Below are positions 45,560 through 54,684 of a stretch of DNA of 64,000 nt, one piece after another. This DNA is from Gemmatimonadota bacterium. GTDB taxonomy: Bacteria; Gemmatimonadota; Gemmatimonadetes; Palauibacterales; Palauibacteraceae. The stretch spans positions 1 through 64,000 of the forward strand of contig JAGWBR010000018.1 in assembly GCA_021295785.1 (NCBI GenBank), written 5' to 3'. The position numbers and the translations under genes were made by a program. Under the pieces are notes generated by a model that saw only the letters and a program-made list of their open reading frames with translations, was not told where the DNA came from and searched no databases. Within the stretch, counting starts at the first letter, position 1. Every line of letters starts with the position of its first letter.

Positions 45560-46232
45560 CGCAGACCCGGCACGGTTCGGTCAACCCCGCCAGGAAGGGA
45601 TTGGTCTCGGCCTCCCGCGCCACGGTGGTGGAGCCTCCGTGCCCCGGATGCAGTCTGAACCCCGGCGGAAGCGACAGAATCCGCGACACGATTCCGTCAA
45701 TAAGCGTCTGGAAGTCTCCGCCCCACAGGTCGGTGCGTCCGATCGAACCGGCAAACACTGTATCGCCCACGAACGCCTGATCGTCCCCCACGAACACCAC
45801 GTGCCCCGGGGAATGCCCGGGCACATGCCTCACCGACAGGTCGATCTCGCCGAACACGAGCCTGTCTCCGTCGCAGAGTTCCAGATCCGGCTTGGGCGGT
45901 TGTTCTACCGAAAGGCCAAAAAGGGCTCCCGATTCAACAGTGCGCTCGTAGACGGGAAGATCGGCACCGTGCAGATAGACCGGCGCATCCCACCGGCGTT
46001 TGAGCGCCGCCACCGCGCCCACATGGTCAACGTGGGCGTGGGTCAGCAGGATCGCCGAAATGCGGTCGGTGGTCGTTTCCAGAGCCCGGATAATGCGCGT
46101 GGCCTGGGCACCGGGATCGATCACCACGGTGTTGCCGCATGGCGCGGGGCCGAGGATGTAGCAGTTGGACTGGAACGCGCCGACCGTCAGGCGAGACGGC
46201 AGCAGCGCCGGGTTTGAAGTGGCTGTTGTCAA
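45465..46232 (-). CDS. Glyoxalase II-like MBL hydrolase with C-terminal zinc ribbon
   Basis: MBL-fold motif LLTHAHVDHVGAVAAL, then HVPGHSPGHVVFVG, FVGDTVFAGSIGRTD and HPGHGGSTTV are typical of the YcbL/GloB-like group. The C-terminus adds a Cys/His ribbon (CRVCG...CKAGHCPHC), unusual for the family. TTG 46232 lies 7 nt after the upstream stop and gives 255 residues. Likely a thioester or lactoylglutathione-type hydrolase; the substrate is not provable from sequence. Confidence 0.85.
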   Translation of the reverse strand: MTTATSNPALLPSRLTVGAFQSNCYILGPAPCGNTVVIDPGAQATRIIRALETTTDRISAILLTHAHVDHVGAVAALKRRWDAPVYLHGADLPVYERTVESGALFGLSVEQPPKPDLELCDGDRLVFGEIDLSVRHVPGHSPGHVVFVGDDQAFVGDTVFAGSIGRTDLWGGDFQTLIDGIVSRILSLPPGFRLHPGHGGSTTVAREAETNPFLAGLTEPCRVCGAPQSPRIAGCKAGHCPHCSHPYPHGDCSDV

Positions 46233-46239
46233 ACCGCTG

Positions 46240-46599
46240 TCAAACCGCGAACGATGTCCCGCAACCGCAACTGCCGACCGCGTTGGGATTCTCGAAGGTG
46301 AACCCGCTGCCCTGGAAAGAGCTGGCATACCCGATGGCCACGCCGGCCAGGTACTGGGCGCTGAACGGATCGATCACGACTCGAACTCCCTCCGAATCGA
46401 ACGAAAAATCGTCTTCACGCGGCCCGGCGTCCATGTCCAGGCCATATTCGAAACCCGAACACCCTCCGGGGATTACGCTCACCCGGAGCACGCCACTCTG
46501 GTCTTCCTCGGTGTCCTGTCCCGCCTGGAATTCGCGCACTTTCCGCGCGGCCTCCGGCGTCAGCGTGACCAGAGGTTCACCGATCTGGGTCTGACTCAT
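46240..46599 (-). CDS. HesB/IscA/ErpA-type iron-sulfur cluster carrier
   Basis: A-type Fe-S carrier of 119 residues with the three cluster cysteines in VIPGGCSGFEYGL and GSCGCGTSF. An acidic loop (DTEEDQ) precedes the first strand. It overlaps trxB by 4 nt (ATGA). Together with mrp elsewhere in the window it supplies Fe-S enzymes such as aconitase and IspG. Confidence 0.93.
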   Translation of the reverse strand: MSQTQIGEPLVTLTPEAARKVREFQAGQDTEEDQSGVLRVSVIPGGCSGFEYGLDMDAGPREDDFSFDSEGVRVVIDPFSAQYLAGVAIGYASSFQGSGFTFENPNAVGSCGCGTSFAV

Positions 46600-47540
46600 T
46601 GTTTCTGCTCCCTCAGATTCAACAGGTATTTCTCGGCCGCGAAAACCGCCGTGGTGGCATCGCCCACCGCCGTGGTAATCTGGCGGACCAGCTGAGACCT
46701 GGCGTCGCCCGCGGCAAACAACCCCGGGACCGAAGTCCGCATGTCGCGGTCCGTGGAAAGGTAACCCGCGCCGTCATGGTCGACGTGCTCCTCGATGATG
46801 CCGGTGTTGGGGGTGAAACCTATGAAGATGAAAACCCCCGTGGCGGCTATCTCCGATTCGTCGCCCGTGTTCACGTCCTTTACAACCACGCCGGTCGCAC
46901 CGCGTTCGTCTCCGGTAATTTCCGTGACTACCGAATTCCACACAATTCTTGTCTTGTCGTGTTCGCGGAACCTGCGCTGGAGCAGCGCCGCTGCCCTGAG
47001 CTCGTCCCGCCGGTGGATCAGCGTGACAGAGCGCCCGTAGCGCGTCAGGAACTCGCCTTCCTCCACCGCCGCGTCCCCGCCCCCCACCACCACGATGTCT
47101 TCGCCGCGGAAAAACGCCCCGTCGCAGATGGCGCAGTAACTGACGCCCTTGCCCATGAATTGGGCTTCGCCGGGCACGTTGAGGGGGCGCGGTGTTCCGC
47201 CCGCGGTGAAGATCACGGCCGGTGCCCGGTATGTCTTCCCGCCCTCGGCCACCGCCAGGAATCGCCCCTCTTCGTCGCGCCGGAGCACTTCGATATGGGC
47301 TCGCTCAACCTCCACCCCGAACTTGGCGGCATGCCCGGCCATCTGGTCCGCGAGTTCCTGACCACCGACCTCCTCCACGCCGGGGTAGTCGTCTACCAGT
47401 TCGGTCAGTAGCAGCTGGCCTCCGGGGAGACCCGCTTCGAGCATCACCGCGCCCATCTCCGACCGGCCGGCGTAGAGGGCGGCGCAGAGCCCGGCGGGGC
47501 CCGCTCCCACGATGATCAGTTCGTGGTCGCGTATTTCCAT
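46596..47540 (-). CDS. trxB: Thioredoxin reductase-like FAD/NAD(P) disulfide oxidoreductase
   Basis: FAD motif ELIIVGAGPAGLCAALYAGR, PGGQLLLTE, the redox centre SYCAICDGAFF (CxxC), the NAD(P) motif VVVGGGDAAVEEGEFL and the FAD end motif FAAGDARSQ are all present. Counting from ATG 47540 it has 314 residues, typical of low-molecular-weight TrxR. ATG 47546 is equally possible. The start overlaps the 3' end of the PHP gene by 25 nt. Confidence 0.92.
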   Translation of the reverse strand: MEIRDHELIIVGAGPAGLCAALYAGRSEMGAVMLEAGLPGGQLLLTELVDDYPGVEEVGGQELADQMAGHAAKFGVEVERAHIEVLRRDEEGRFLAVAEGGKTYRAPAVIFTAGGTPRPLNVPGEAQFMGKGVSYCAICDGAFFRGEDIVVVGGGDAAVEEGEFLTRYGRSVTLIHRRDELRAAALLQRRFREHDKTRIVWNSVVTEITGDERGATGVVVKDVNTGDESEIAATGVFIFIGFTPNTGIIEEHVDHDGAGYLSTDRDMRTSVPGLFAAGDARSQLVRQITTAVGDATTAVFAAEKYLLNLREQKQ

Positions 47541-48370
47541 TCGCATCGCTTTTCGATCTGGTCCAGCCACTCTACCGGAACTTTCTCCGTGCCCGGCCCG
47601 GGCCGGTGACCTTCGGGGCCGTGCCAGTCGGACCCGCCGCTGGGCAGCAGGTCGTGTTGTTCGATCAGCTTGAGCGCCATCCGCCGCACGCCGGGGGAGT
47701 TGGACGGGTGCATGACCTCGATACCGTCCAGTCCCTGTTCGATCCACTCCTTGATTAGTTCGACCGGGTAGGTGGTTCCGGGGTGGGCCAGAATCACGAC
47801 GCCACCCGCTGCGTGCACCGCCTTGAACACGTCAGACGGCGGAATCGGCGCCTTGTCCAGGTAGGCCGGTCCCCCTTCTCCGATCCACTTGTCAAAAGCG
47901 TCGCCGATTCTCCTCACGAAACCCCGGCGGACCAACTCTCGGCCGATGTGCGCCCGAGTAACAGCCGCGTCCCCCGCCGCGGCCTCGACCTGCTCCATCC
48001 GCAGGGGAACGCCCACCGTGTTGAGCAGCCGCACGATTTCAACCGCCCGCCCGTAGCGGTAGTCCTTGCACTCCTTCATGAAACCAAGCAGGTCTTTTGA
48101 GTCTGGATCGAATCCGTAGGCCAGCAGGTGCGGCGCGTACCCGTCGATTCTGGCCGACAGCTCGGTCGCCGAAAGCAACCGCACGCCAAAGCGCCGGGCC
48201 GCCTCCCACGCCTCGTTGAGTCCCGCCACGGTGTCGTGATCGGACAGCGAAAGCCCAACCACGCCCGCGTGGACGGCCCGTTCGACGACGGCGGCAGGGG
48301 CCAGTTGCCCGTCGCTGGCCGTGGAGTGGAGGTGCAGGTCAACCTTGCCGCCGCCGGTGTTGCCGTTCAA
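47516..48370 (-). CDS. PHP-domain phosphoesterase
   Basis: The PHP metal sites are visible: VDLHLHSTASDGQL, SLSDHDTVAGL, VILAHPGTT and SGGSDWHGP. The length of 284 and layout match the YciV/RnmAP-like group, which acts on 3',5'-bisphosphates or 5' RNA ends. TTG 48370 overlaps the upstream stop (TTGA). Confidence 0.88.
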   Translation of the reverse strand: MNGNTGGGKVDLHLHSTASDGQLAPAAVVERAVHAGVVGLSLSDHDTVAGLNEAWEAARRFGVRLLSATELSARIDGYAPHLLAYGFDPDSKDLLGFMKECKDYRYGRAVEIVRLLNTVGVPLRMEQVEAAAGDAAVTRAHIGRELVRRGFVRRIGDAFDKWIGEGGPAYLDKAPIPPSDVFKAVHAAGGVVILAHPGTTYPVELIKEWIEQGLDGIEVMHPSNSPGVRRMALKLIEQHDLLPSGGSDWHGPEGHRPGPGTEKVPVEWLDQIEKRCEWKYATTN

Positions 48371-48609
48371 GCGTAAACTGGATAATCGGTGGGCGCACCC
48401 ATCGACCTGGACTGCTCAAACAGCCCCTCCAGCGCCGCCCGGTCCAGATCTCCCAGGTCTCCAACCTGGTCCGCGCCGCCGACCACCAGCACCCGGTAAG
48501 GCCGCTGGTCACTCGTTGTGCAGAAGAAAACCAGCACCCGACGACCATTCTCCACGGTGTCTTCGATTCGCCACTGATCGCCGTCCGCCTTGAACGTCGG
48601 TCCCGCCAT
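48367..48609 (-). CDS. Small conserved-looking protein of unknown function
   Basis: This 80-residue protein begins MAGPTFKADGDQWRIEDTVE and contains RRVLVFFCTTSDQRPYRVLVVG. The strand-rich pattern suggests a compact beta domain. It overlaps the PHP gene by 4 nt. No signal peptide or motif was recognised. Confidence 0.5.
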   Translation of the reverse strand: MAGPTFKADGDQWRIEDTVENGRRVLVFFCTTSDQRPYRVLVVGGADQVGDLGDLDRAALEGLFEQSRSMGAPTDYPVYA

Positions 48610-48675
48610 TATCGGTAGCCTGTCTTCTTGAATGTGTCGTTTGTACTTCCGGGGGGCTGCCAGACCGCCGCCACG

Positions 48676-49149
48676 CTAACCCGAACCCGCCAGCGCCGCG
48701 ATTGTCCCGTCCCTTGTCGGGATCGGCGATCCGTGGGGATCGGTAGCCGGGTCCCCGAGGTTCCTGGCCATCGCATCAATCAGGGTGTCGGAGGCGGAGT
48801 GCTCCAATCGCTCCGCCTCTTCATGGACGTTGTCGACGGTGAAACCCAGTTTCTCGATCAGGTAAGACTCGATGACCCGGTGCCGCCGGATGATGCGCAG
48901 CGCTTGCAACTCGCCGCGGTCCGTCAGCTGAGCACCCCGATAAATCCTGTGGTCCACCAGCCCCCTGGCGGCCAGCCTCTTCACCATCTTGGTCACCGAC
49001 GCGGCACTCAGTCCCAGCTCACCCGCCAAGTCGTTGGTGGACGCGAGGTCGTCCTCGCGGGTCAGTTTATAGACTGCTTTCAGACAGTCCTCAACGGCCC
49101 TGCTGGCCTCCATCCCGTCGGCGCGCGCCGGCCCCGCCCCGTCGCCCAT
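48676..49149 (-). CDS. DtxR/MntR-type metal-dependent transcription regulator
   Basis: The N-terminal winged helix (AVEDCLKAVYKLTREDDLASTNDLAGELGLSAASVTKMVKRLA, about 16-60) and the dimerisation/metal region (LIEKLGFTVDNVHEEAERLEHSASDTLIDAM) match the family; the HEEAERLEH ligand set favours Mn or Fe. With 157 residues it lacks the SH3-like third domain. Candidate targets are metal transporters, none of which is adjacent. Confidence 0.9.
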   Translation of the reverse strand: MGDGAGPARADGMEASRAVEDCLKAVYKLTREDDLASTNDLAGELGLSAASVTKMVKRLAARGLVDHRIYRGAQLTDRGELQALRIIRRHRVIESYLIEKLGFTVDNVHEEAERLEHSASDTLIDAMARNLGDPATDPHGSPIPTRDGTIAALAGSG

Positions 49150-49155
49150 GAGCCG

Positions 49156-50298
49156 TCAGCCCCGCGCGGTCCGTGGCGGCGAGCGTTCCGCCCCGTCGAA
49201 ACTGGCCAGGGTCAGGTACTTCGCCAACAGGCTCGCTGCCCCCTCCAGGTCCTCCAGGTCAATCATCTGGTTGGGGCTGTGCATGTACCGGTTGGGAACC
49301 GAGATCAGGGCCGTGGCGACTCCGCCCGCGACCGTGAAAATCGAATCGGCGTCGGTCCAGGAAGGCCCGGCCGAGGCCTGCCACTGCACTTCCAGTCCGC
49401 CCTCGCGCGCCGCGTCCGCCAGGGCGTTGGTCAGGTGCGCGTCCAGGTTGGAGCCGCGGCTCAGAACCGGGCCCCCGCCCAATTTCACATCTCCAAACCG
49501 GGCCTTGTCCGACTTGGGGTGATCGGTCGCGTGCGTGACATCGATCGCCACGGCGGCGCGGGGCGCGAGCCGAAACGCGCTCGGCCTCGCCCCGCCACCG
49601 CTGTTGAGCCCGATCTCTTCCCGGGTGGTTGCAACGGCCACGGCCCGCACGCTCTCCAGTCCGGCGTCTGCCGCCCGGCGCAGCGCCTCCAGGGCCACCG
49701 TCGCGCCGGCCCGGTCGTCCACCGACCGCCCGGCAATCCTGCCCTGCCCCAGATGAAGCGTGTCGGACCGCACCACGCCAACATCTCCCACGGCCACCGC
49801 CTCCCGGGCCTCGTCGCCGCTGGACACGCCGATGTCTACCCACAGATCCTTGAACGACACCGCTTTCTTGCGCTCGTCGGGGTCGAGCAGGTGGATGGCC
49901 CGTCGCCCCACAACGCCCGTTACGCCCGACTCCGGGGCCGCCGGCCCCGGGGCTGCGGCGGACGAAAGAAACTCAACCCTCTGGCCCACCAACACCTGGG
50001 TGTCCCACCCTCCGACGGGGCTCACGAAAAGGAACCCGTCGTCGTCGATGTGGTGGACCATCAGACCGATTTCGTCGATGTGTCCCGCCAGCATGACCAC
50101 GGGGGCATTCTCCGGTCCACAGGCCGCAAACGAGTTTCCGAGCGAGTCCACCCAGGTCTCACTGGCGAATTCGTCCGCAATGGACCGCCACTGCGCCGCG
50201 GCGGCGCTCTCAAACCCGGAAGGGCCGGGCGCGTCGAGCAGGCGGAGAAGAAACTCCCTGGTCCGCGATTCGGCCGCGGGCGCTGGCAAATCTGGCAT
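49156..50298 (-). CDS. M42-family aminopeptidase (glutamyl/TET-like)
   Basis: Dimetal peptidase of 380 residues: VMLAGHIDEIGLMVHHID (first ligand), RSVDDRAGATVALEAL (bridging Asp), ATTREEIGLNSGG (catalytic Glu pair), AIDVTHATD and a late PNRYMHSPNQM His. ATG 50298 overlaps the upstream stop (ATGA). Probably a cytoplasmic aminopeptidase forming large oligomers, as M42 enzymes do. Confidence 0.92.
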   Translation of the reverse strand: MPDLPAPAAESRTREFLLRLLDAPGPSGFESAAAAQWRSIADEFASETWVDSLGNSFAACGPENAPVVMLAGHIDEIGLMVHHIDDDGFLFVSPVGGWDTQVLVGQRVEFLSSAAAPGPAAPESGVTGVVGRRAIHLLDPDERKKAVSFKDLWVDIGVSSGDEAREAVAVGDVGVVRSDTLHLGQGRIAGRSVDDRAGATVALEALRRAADAGLESVRAVAVATTREEIGLNSGGGARPSAFRLAPRAAVAIDVTHATDHPKSDKARFGDVKLGGGPVLSRGSNLDAHLTNALADAAREGGLEVQWQASAGPSWTDADSIFTVAGGVATALISVPNRYMHSPNQMIDLEDLEGAASLLAKYLTLASFDGAERSPPRTARG

Positions 50299-51104
50299 CA
50301 GCCCGTCGGCGAGCCGCCGGACCCGGGCCGGACGAACAGCGAATCCGGGAGGTCGGGGTTGAGTTCCACATCGTCCACGCGAAGCTCTCGGTTCAACGAA
50401 CCGTCGGCGTTGCGCCAGGTCCTTGTCAGCACGTACCTGAAGCGGCCGATCGACCCGTACCCCGTCCACCAGGTGCGGGAGCGGTTCTCGCCCCCCTCCG
50501 AGATGTAATGCACCTCCTCGGGATAGGGGTCCTCGTCCCTGAACAGATAAAACCACTGGTCGCCCGGCTGTTGGCCCACACCGTCCCCGAAGGTCACCCT
50601 CATCTCGAATCCGCCCTCCGGGTCCGGGGACGCAACCCTGTTCACTCCGGGGTCCATGAGTTTGTAGGGGAGGCCGAACCAGTAGACCACGTCCCGGCCC
50701 ACGTACTCGGACTCGTCCCACGCCCGGATTCCGGGGGCCAGCAATGAATCGTTGAGCGTGGCCCACATCTCCGAACCCGTGAAGACCTGCACGTAGAGCC
50801 CCTCGGCCTCCGGGCGTTCGATTCGCGTCTGTTCGACCCCGTCCATCTTCCTGTATTCCACCCGACGCGGGCGCATGCGCCGCACCGCGCCGGTTGAATC
50901 GAACCACACGGTCATGATCGTGTAACGGGCCGAGGAAATGTCGTGCCAGGCGCCGAGTCCGCCCGCCGCATCCAGCCACTCGGCGGTCAGCGAATCTGCA
51001 AGCGCCTCCTCCGCGGTGGGTGCCATGCCTGGTTCCCCGCAACCGGCCAGAACCGCCGCGCAGGCCGCCACCAAGCCCGTTCCGCCACTCAGTGCCTTGA
51101 CCAT
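50298..51104 (-). CDS. Lipoprotein of unknown function
   Basis: ATG 51104 has GAGGAGG 8 nt upstream. The signal peptide ends in lipobox AVLAGC (Cys22). The 247-residue mature protein is rich in Trp, Tyr and acidic residues (YVGRDVVYWFGLPYKLMDPG, GDQWFYLFRDEDPYPEEVHYISEGG), resembling outer-membrane lipoprotein-sorting or LolA-like beta sheets. That likeness is only suggestive. Confidence 0.6.
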   Translation of the reverse strand: MVKALSGGTGLVAACAAVLAGCGEPGMAPTAEEALADSLTAEWLDAAGGLGAWHDISSARYTIMTVWFDSTGAVRRMRPRRVEYRKMDGVEQTRIERPEAEGLYVQVFTGSEMWATLNDSLLAPGIRAWDESEYVGRDVVYWFGLPYKLMDPGVNRVASPDPEGGFEMRVTFGDGVGQQPGDQWFYLFRDEDPYPEEVHYISEGGENRSRTWWTGYGSIGRFRYVLTRTWRNADGSLNRELRVDDVELNPDLPDSLFVRPGSGGSPTG

Positions 51105-51126
51105 GCGTTCCTCCTCGTTAGAATGC

Positions 51127-52110
51127 TCAGTAAATGTCAAGGTCACGGCCGTAGACCGTGGCCCCCGTGTAGCCCGCCGCCGCAACCTCGGCCAACATCT
51201 CCTCGGGAGAAGCCCCCCAGTGCAGCTGATGATGCAACACCAAGAGCCCCGGGCGGGCTTCCGCCGCGATCGCCGCCAGCTCTTCGGTAGAAGTGTGGGC
51301 GCCCGCGTGGTACCTCCGCCACTCTTCGGGCCGGGTCCGCCAAGTCTCAAGGGAATAGACCTCGTGCACCAGAACATCACACCCCGCGCAAGCGTCGACC
51401 ACGGCTCGTGAGGGTGTGGTATCTCCCGATAGCACGATCACGCGGTCCGCGGTCTCAAACCGGAATCCGAACGACTCGTCCCAGCCCGTGTGAGGGACGG
51501 CGAACGCGGTGACTCGCACCAGGCTGTCTTCGTAGACCAGTCCCGGGCCGATTTCGACAGTCTCCACGCGCCATCCATCGGGTTCGGAGGGCTGGAGCCC
51601 GGACAGACGATTCTGGATGTCGGCGCGCCACGCCCCGGTCAGGTGGTCGGCCATCCGAGCCGTGCCGACCGGCCCGAACACCCGCAGCGGACCAACCCGT
51701 TCCGCCACCCAGGACGTGTGGATCAGGTCGGGCAGCCCGATCGTGTGGTCGCTGTGCAGGTGGGTCAGAAAGACGATGTCCAGCTGGTCCGCCGCCAGAC
51801 CCCCAATCCCGTATGCGGTCTGGGCTTCAGCGGCTCGCCTTACGACCCCGGTGCCGGCGTCGACCAGGTAGGCGCCGCCGTCCACCACAATCGCGGTCGC
51901 CGGTCCCCGGGCGTGAGGTTCCGGGTTGGGCGTTCCGGTCCCCAGCAGCACCACCCAGGTCCCGTCAGAGTAGTCCGCCCCGCCGTCGGCCGCCCGCGGC
52001 GCATCCGTTTCGAGGTCTGGCGCGGAAGCAGCCATCGTCTCTCCGGCGTTTTCACCGGGGCGATCACCACAGGCCGCCGCGGAAACCACCGCCGCTCCGG
52101 CAAGCAGCAC
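51127..52110 (-). CDS. Exported MBL-fold hydrolase (lipoprotein)
   Basis: The lipobox SAAAC is near residue 14 counted from GTG 52110. That signal is short, and the reading frame continues upstream with RGCAARAG, so an ATT at 52140 or a CTG may be the true start. The catalytic part has VVLLGTGTPNPEP, FLTHLHSDHTIGL, VLSGDTTPS and LVLHHQLH, placing it near arylsulfatase/RNase Z-type MBL enzymes. The substrate is unknown. Confidence 0.82.
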   Translation of the reverse strand: MLLAGAAVVSAAACGDRPGENAGETMAASAPDLETDAPRAADGGADYSDGTWVVLLGTGTPNPEPHARGPATAIVVDGGAYLVDAGTGVVRRAAEAQTAYGIGGLAADQLDIVFLTHLHSDHTIGLPDLIHTSWVAERVGPLRVFGPVGTARMADHLTGAWRADIQNRLSGLQPSEPDGWRVETVEIGPGLVYEDSLVRVTAFAVPHTGWDESFGFRFETADRVIVLSGDTTPSRAVVDACAGCDVLVHEVYSLETWRTRPEEWRRYHAGAHTSTEELAAIAAEARPGLLVLHHQLHWGASPEEMLAEVAAAGYTGATVYGRDLDIY

Positions 52111-52142
52111 CGCCCCTGCCCGCGCGGCGCAACCGCGAATGG

Positions 52143-52232
52143 TCAGGAGCTCGATGTGGCGTCTTGAGGCGCAGCGCTGTCCGCCGAATCGCCCGCCGCT
52201 GCGGCAAAGGAAGTGGTGCGCGGTTTCGTCAT
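52143..52232 (-). CDS. Possible 29-codon coupled ORF
   Basis: An ATG overlaps the stop of the choice-of-anchor-B gene (ATGA) and reads MTKPRTTSFAAAAGDSADSA to a TGA directly before the hydrolase signal. It may be a tiny coupled peptide or, more likely, chance. Confidence 0.15.
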   Translation of the reverse strand: MTKPRTTSFAAAAGDSADSAAPQDATSSS

Positions 52233-54632
52233 GGGATCAGCCTCTCTTCGACAGGTTTGACCAGGAACAGACCCTCCCGCCGGCTCGAAAGGAGGATCGT
52301 TCCGCTGGCAAAATACGGGTACACACTCCAGGTGCCGTCGAAGCCGGCGGAGTCTTCACTCCACGGGGTCGTGTCGAAATGGCCGACCTCCACCGGGTTC
52401 TCGGGGTCGGTGATGTCCATGATCCGCAGTCCGGCCCGGTTGTTGGCCATGAACAGGCGATCGCCCTTGGTATAGAGATTGTGGTCGGTCACGCTGGTCT
52501 GGTTCATGTGCTCCCTCACGAGAACCGGCTCTTCCAGATCCGACACGTCCCAAACCAGCGTGCGGGTCCGGTCGACCAGGCCGCCGGTCTCGTCCAGCTC
52601 GTCATTGGAATAGAAGTACCGGTGGTCCTCGGTCAGCCATCCCTGGTGCACGTAGGCCGAGTTCGCGTACTCGGCCGACGAGATGATGAGCGGATCGGTC
52701 TTGTCGGTCACGTCCTGAATCGACAGCGCGGTTTCGTTGGCGCTGATGCAGACCTCGCGGCCAGCGTAGTCCGCGTCAGGCCCGGCATAGACCACGCACT
52801 GCGCGTCGTGCGCGTTGCCGGTACCGCGCCGTCCAGTCCCCTCGTGCGCCAGGCACCCGGCGAAAACCGGGTTGGCCGGGTCGTTGATGTCCACCATGTG
52901 CGAACCGCCTCCACACGTCTCGCCGCCACCCGAGGAGCCGACCAGGTAGGCGTACCCGGTTTCCTCGTTAATCGCCACGTTGTGGGACGAGGCGATGTCG
53001 GTATACAGATGGTCGGGCTCAAACTCCCGCGCTTCCCGGACGTCGCGCAGACGGGTCAGGTCAAACACCTGCATCCCGTGCTGCCCCGCGCCGTCGGCCA
53101 CGATGAACACGTGGTCGCGGAAAACCTTCATGTCACGCCAGGTGCTGGAGTTGCTCCCTTCGGTCTTGGCCAGGTTGCCCAGGTAACGTGGACCATAAGC
53201 GTCGGTAACGTCCACGAACGCGGTCCCGTCCATTCGACCGACGATCGCGTATTCCCGGCCGGTCAGCGGATCGGTCCAGCCCCACACGTCGTTCAGCCGT
53301 GCCCCCCGGGCTGCACCGATCTCCTCGCGCGGCAGGAAAGAGAGCAGGTCGACTCCGTCGCAGTCGAAACCGGCGGCATCGCCCTCTTCGCAGTCAACCT
53401 GGCCACCGGAAATGGCCGCCAGACCAACCTGCTCCGTAATCAGGCGGCCCGCGTACTCCCAGCTGGTGCCGTGCTCGTCGGAGGCGACGAAGGCCCGCAG
53501 AGCGCCGGCACCGAAATCTTCGGCCGGGTTTCCGACCGCGCCGAGCGGCCCGCCCATCGCGGCAACCAGGCCCCCGATCGATTGCGTTCCCGGTGCGTCT
53601 GCGAGCGCCGGTGCCTCGGAAAGCATGACCCACTGGCCTGTTGCACCGTCGCGCCCGGCACCCGCCGTGCTGAAAACCCGGGTGTTCTGGGCACTGGCAA
53701 CAACCACTCTCGAGCCACTGGTAGCCAGGGCCACGGGCCCGAATCCGCTGCCGTCCGCCACGACCTTCCGGCTGGTCCACCCAGCGGGGGCAGGCGAAAA
53801 TTCGTATACGGCCTGACGCATGTCGGCGGCCAGGACTGCCCCGCCCGACAGGGCCACGGCGGTGGCGGGCAGGGGCTCCGCACCGGTCTCGGCCGGGAAC
53901 GAGAGCACTTCGGGGGATCCCCATTCGCCGTCCGGGCCATCGCCACGGCGGAACACCACCGCCGCCAACCCCGGCTGGTTGGCGGGCGAGGGGGCCATGA
54001 CCACGATCCCGTCTCCCATCACCATCTGCCCAATCGTGGTCGGGCGCGGTGCTCGACCGGCGCCCGGTCCGCGACCCCTTGAAGCCGGTTCCGCCGCCGG
54101 AGGTTGCAGGATGGCCTCAAGATGCGGGCCTTCCTGGCCGTCCACTCGGTACAGGGCCGCGGCAGCCCCGCCACCCTCGCCCGGAAGCCGGCCCGCAACC
54201 AGCAAATGCGAACCGCGCGCTGCGATCACGCCGCCGATGTCAACCAGGTCACCCGCGTGGATGGACCAAGACGGGCCAAGATCGCCAGACAAACCCACGT
54301 CGCCGATTGGGTAGGCATGCACCGCCGGGTGCTCTCCGCCGGCACCCACTCGTCAGGGCCCTGCCAAACCCGTCGCGGACAGCAGCGTCGGGCCCGGTCA
54401 GCGGAGTCAGTTCCGACCAACCATGGTCATACCGCGAATAAACCCTGACCGTGCCTGGCAGCCGCTCGTGGCTGGCCTCACCGGCCATGATCAAATGCCC
54501 CGAAACCGCCAATGCGCCGCCCAGACCTTGGGCCGCCGCCGGTTGCGGCAGTGGTGTGAAACTGGCGGCGAGGCCGACTGCGATGGCCGCCACTCCAGCC
54601 AGGGGAGACAATGTGGAAAAACGTCGCGTCAT
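52229..54632 (-). CDS. Choice-of-anchor-B secreted protein, with a 1-nt frameshift near the N-terminus
   Basis: A Sec signal (ATG 54632, MTRRFSTLSPLAGVAAIAVG, cleavage about AAAQG) opens one frame, which reads to DAAVRDGFGRALTSG. At about 54350 the sense continues in another frame as GAGGEHPAVHAYPIGDVGLSG. Removing one G from the GGG there restores a single protein of about 800 residues. The rest has LVIP-like repeat blades and the family core: GRMDGTAFVDVTD, SNSSTWRDMKVFRDHVFIV, SSHNVAINEETGYAYLVG and MDITDPENPVEVGHFDT. Such proteins are secreted beta-propellers of unknown role. The shift may be a sequencing error. Confidence 0.75.
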
Positions 54633-54684
54633 TTTCTTGGTCCCTTCAGAGATTGCGGTTCCCTCGGTCGGTCGGCACATGCGG

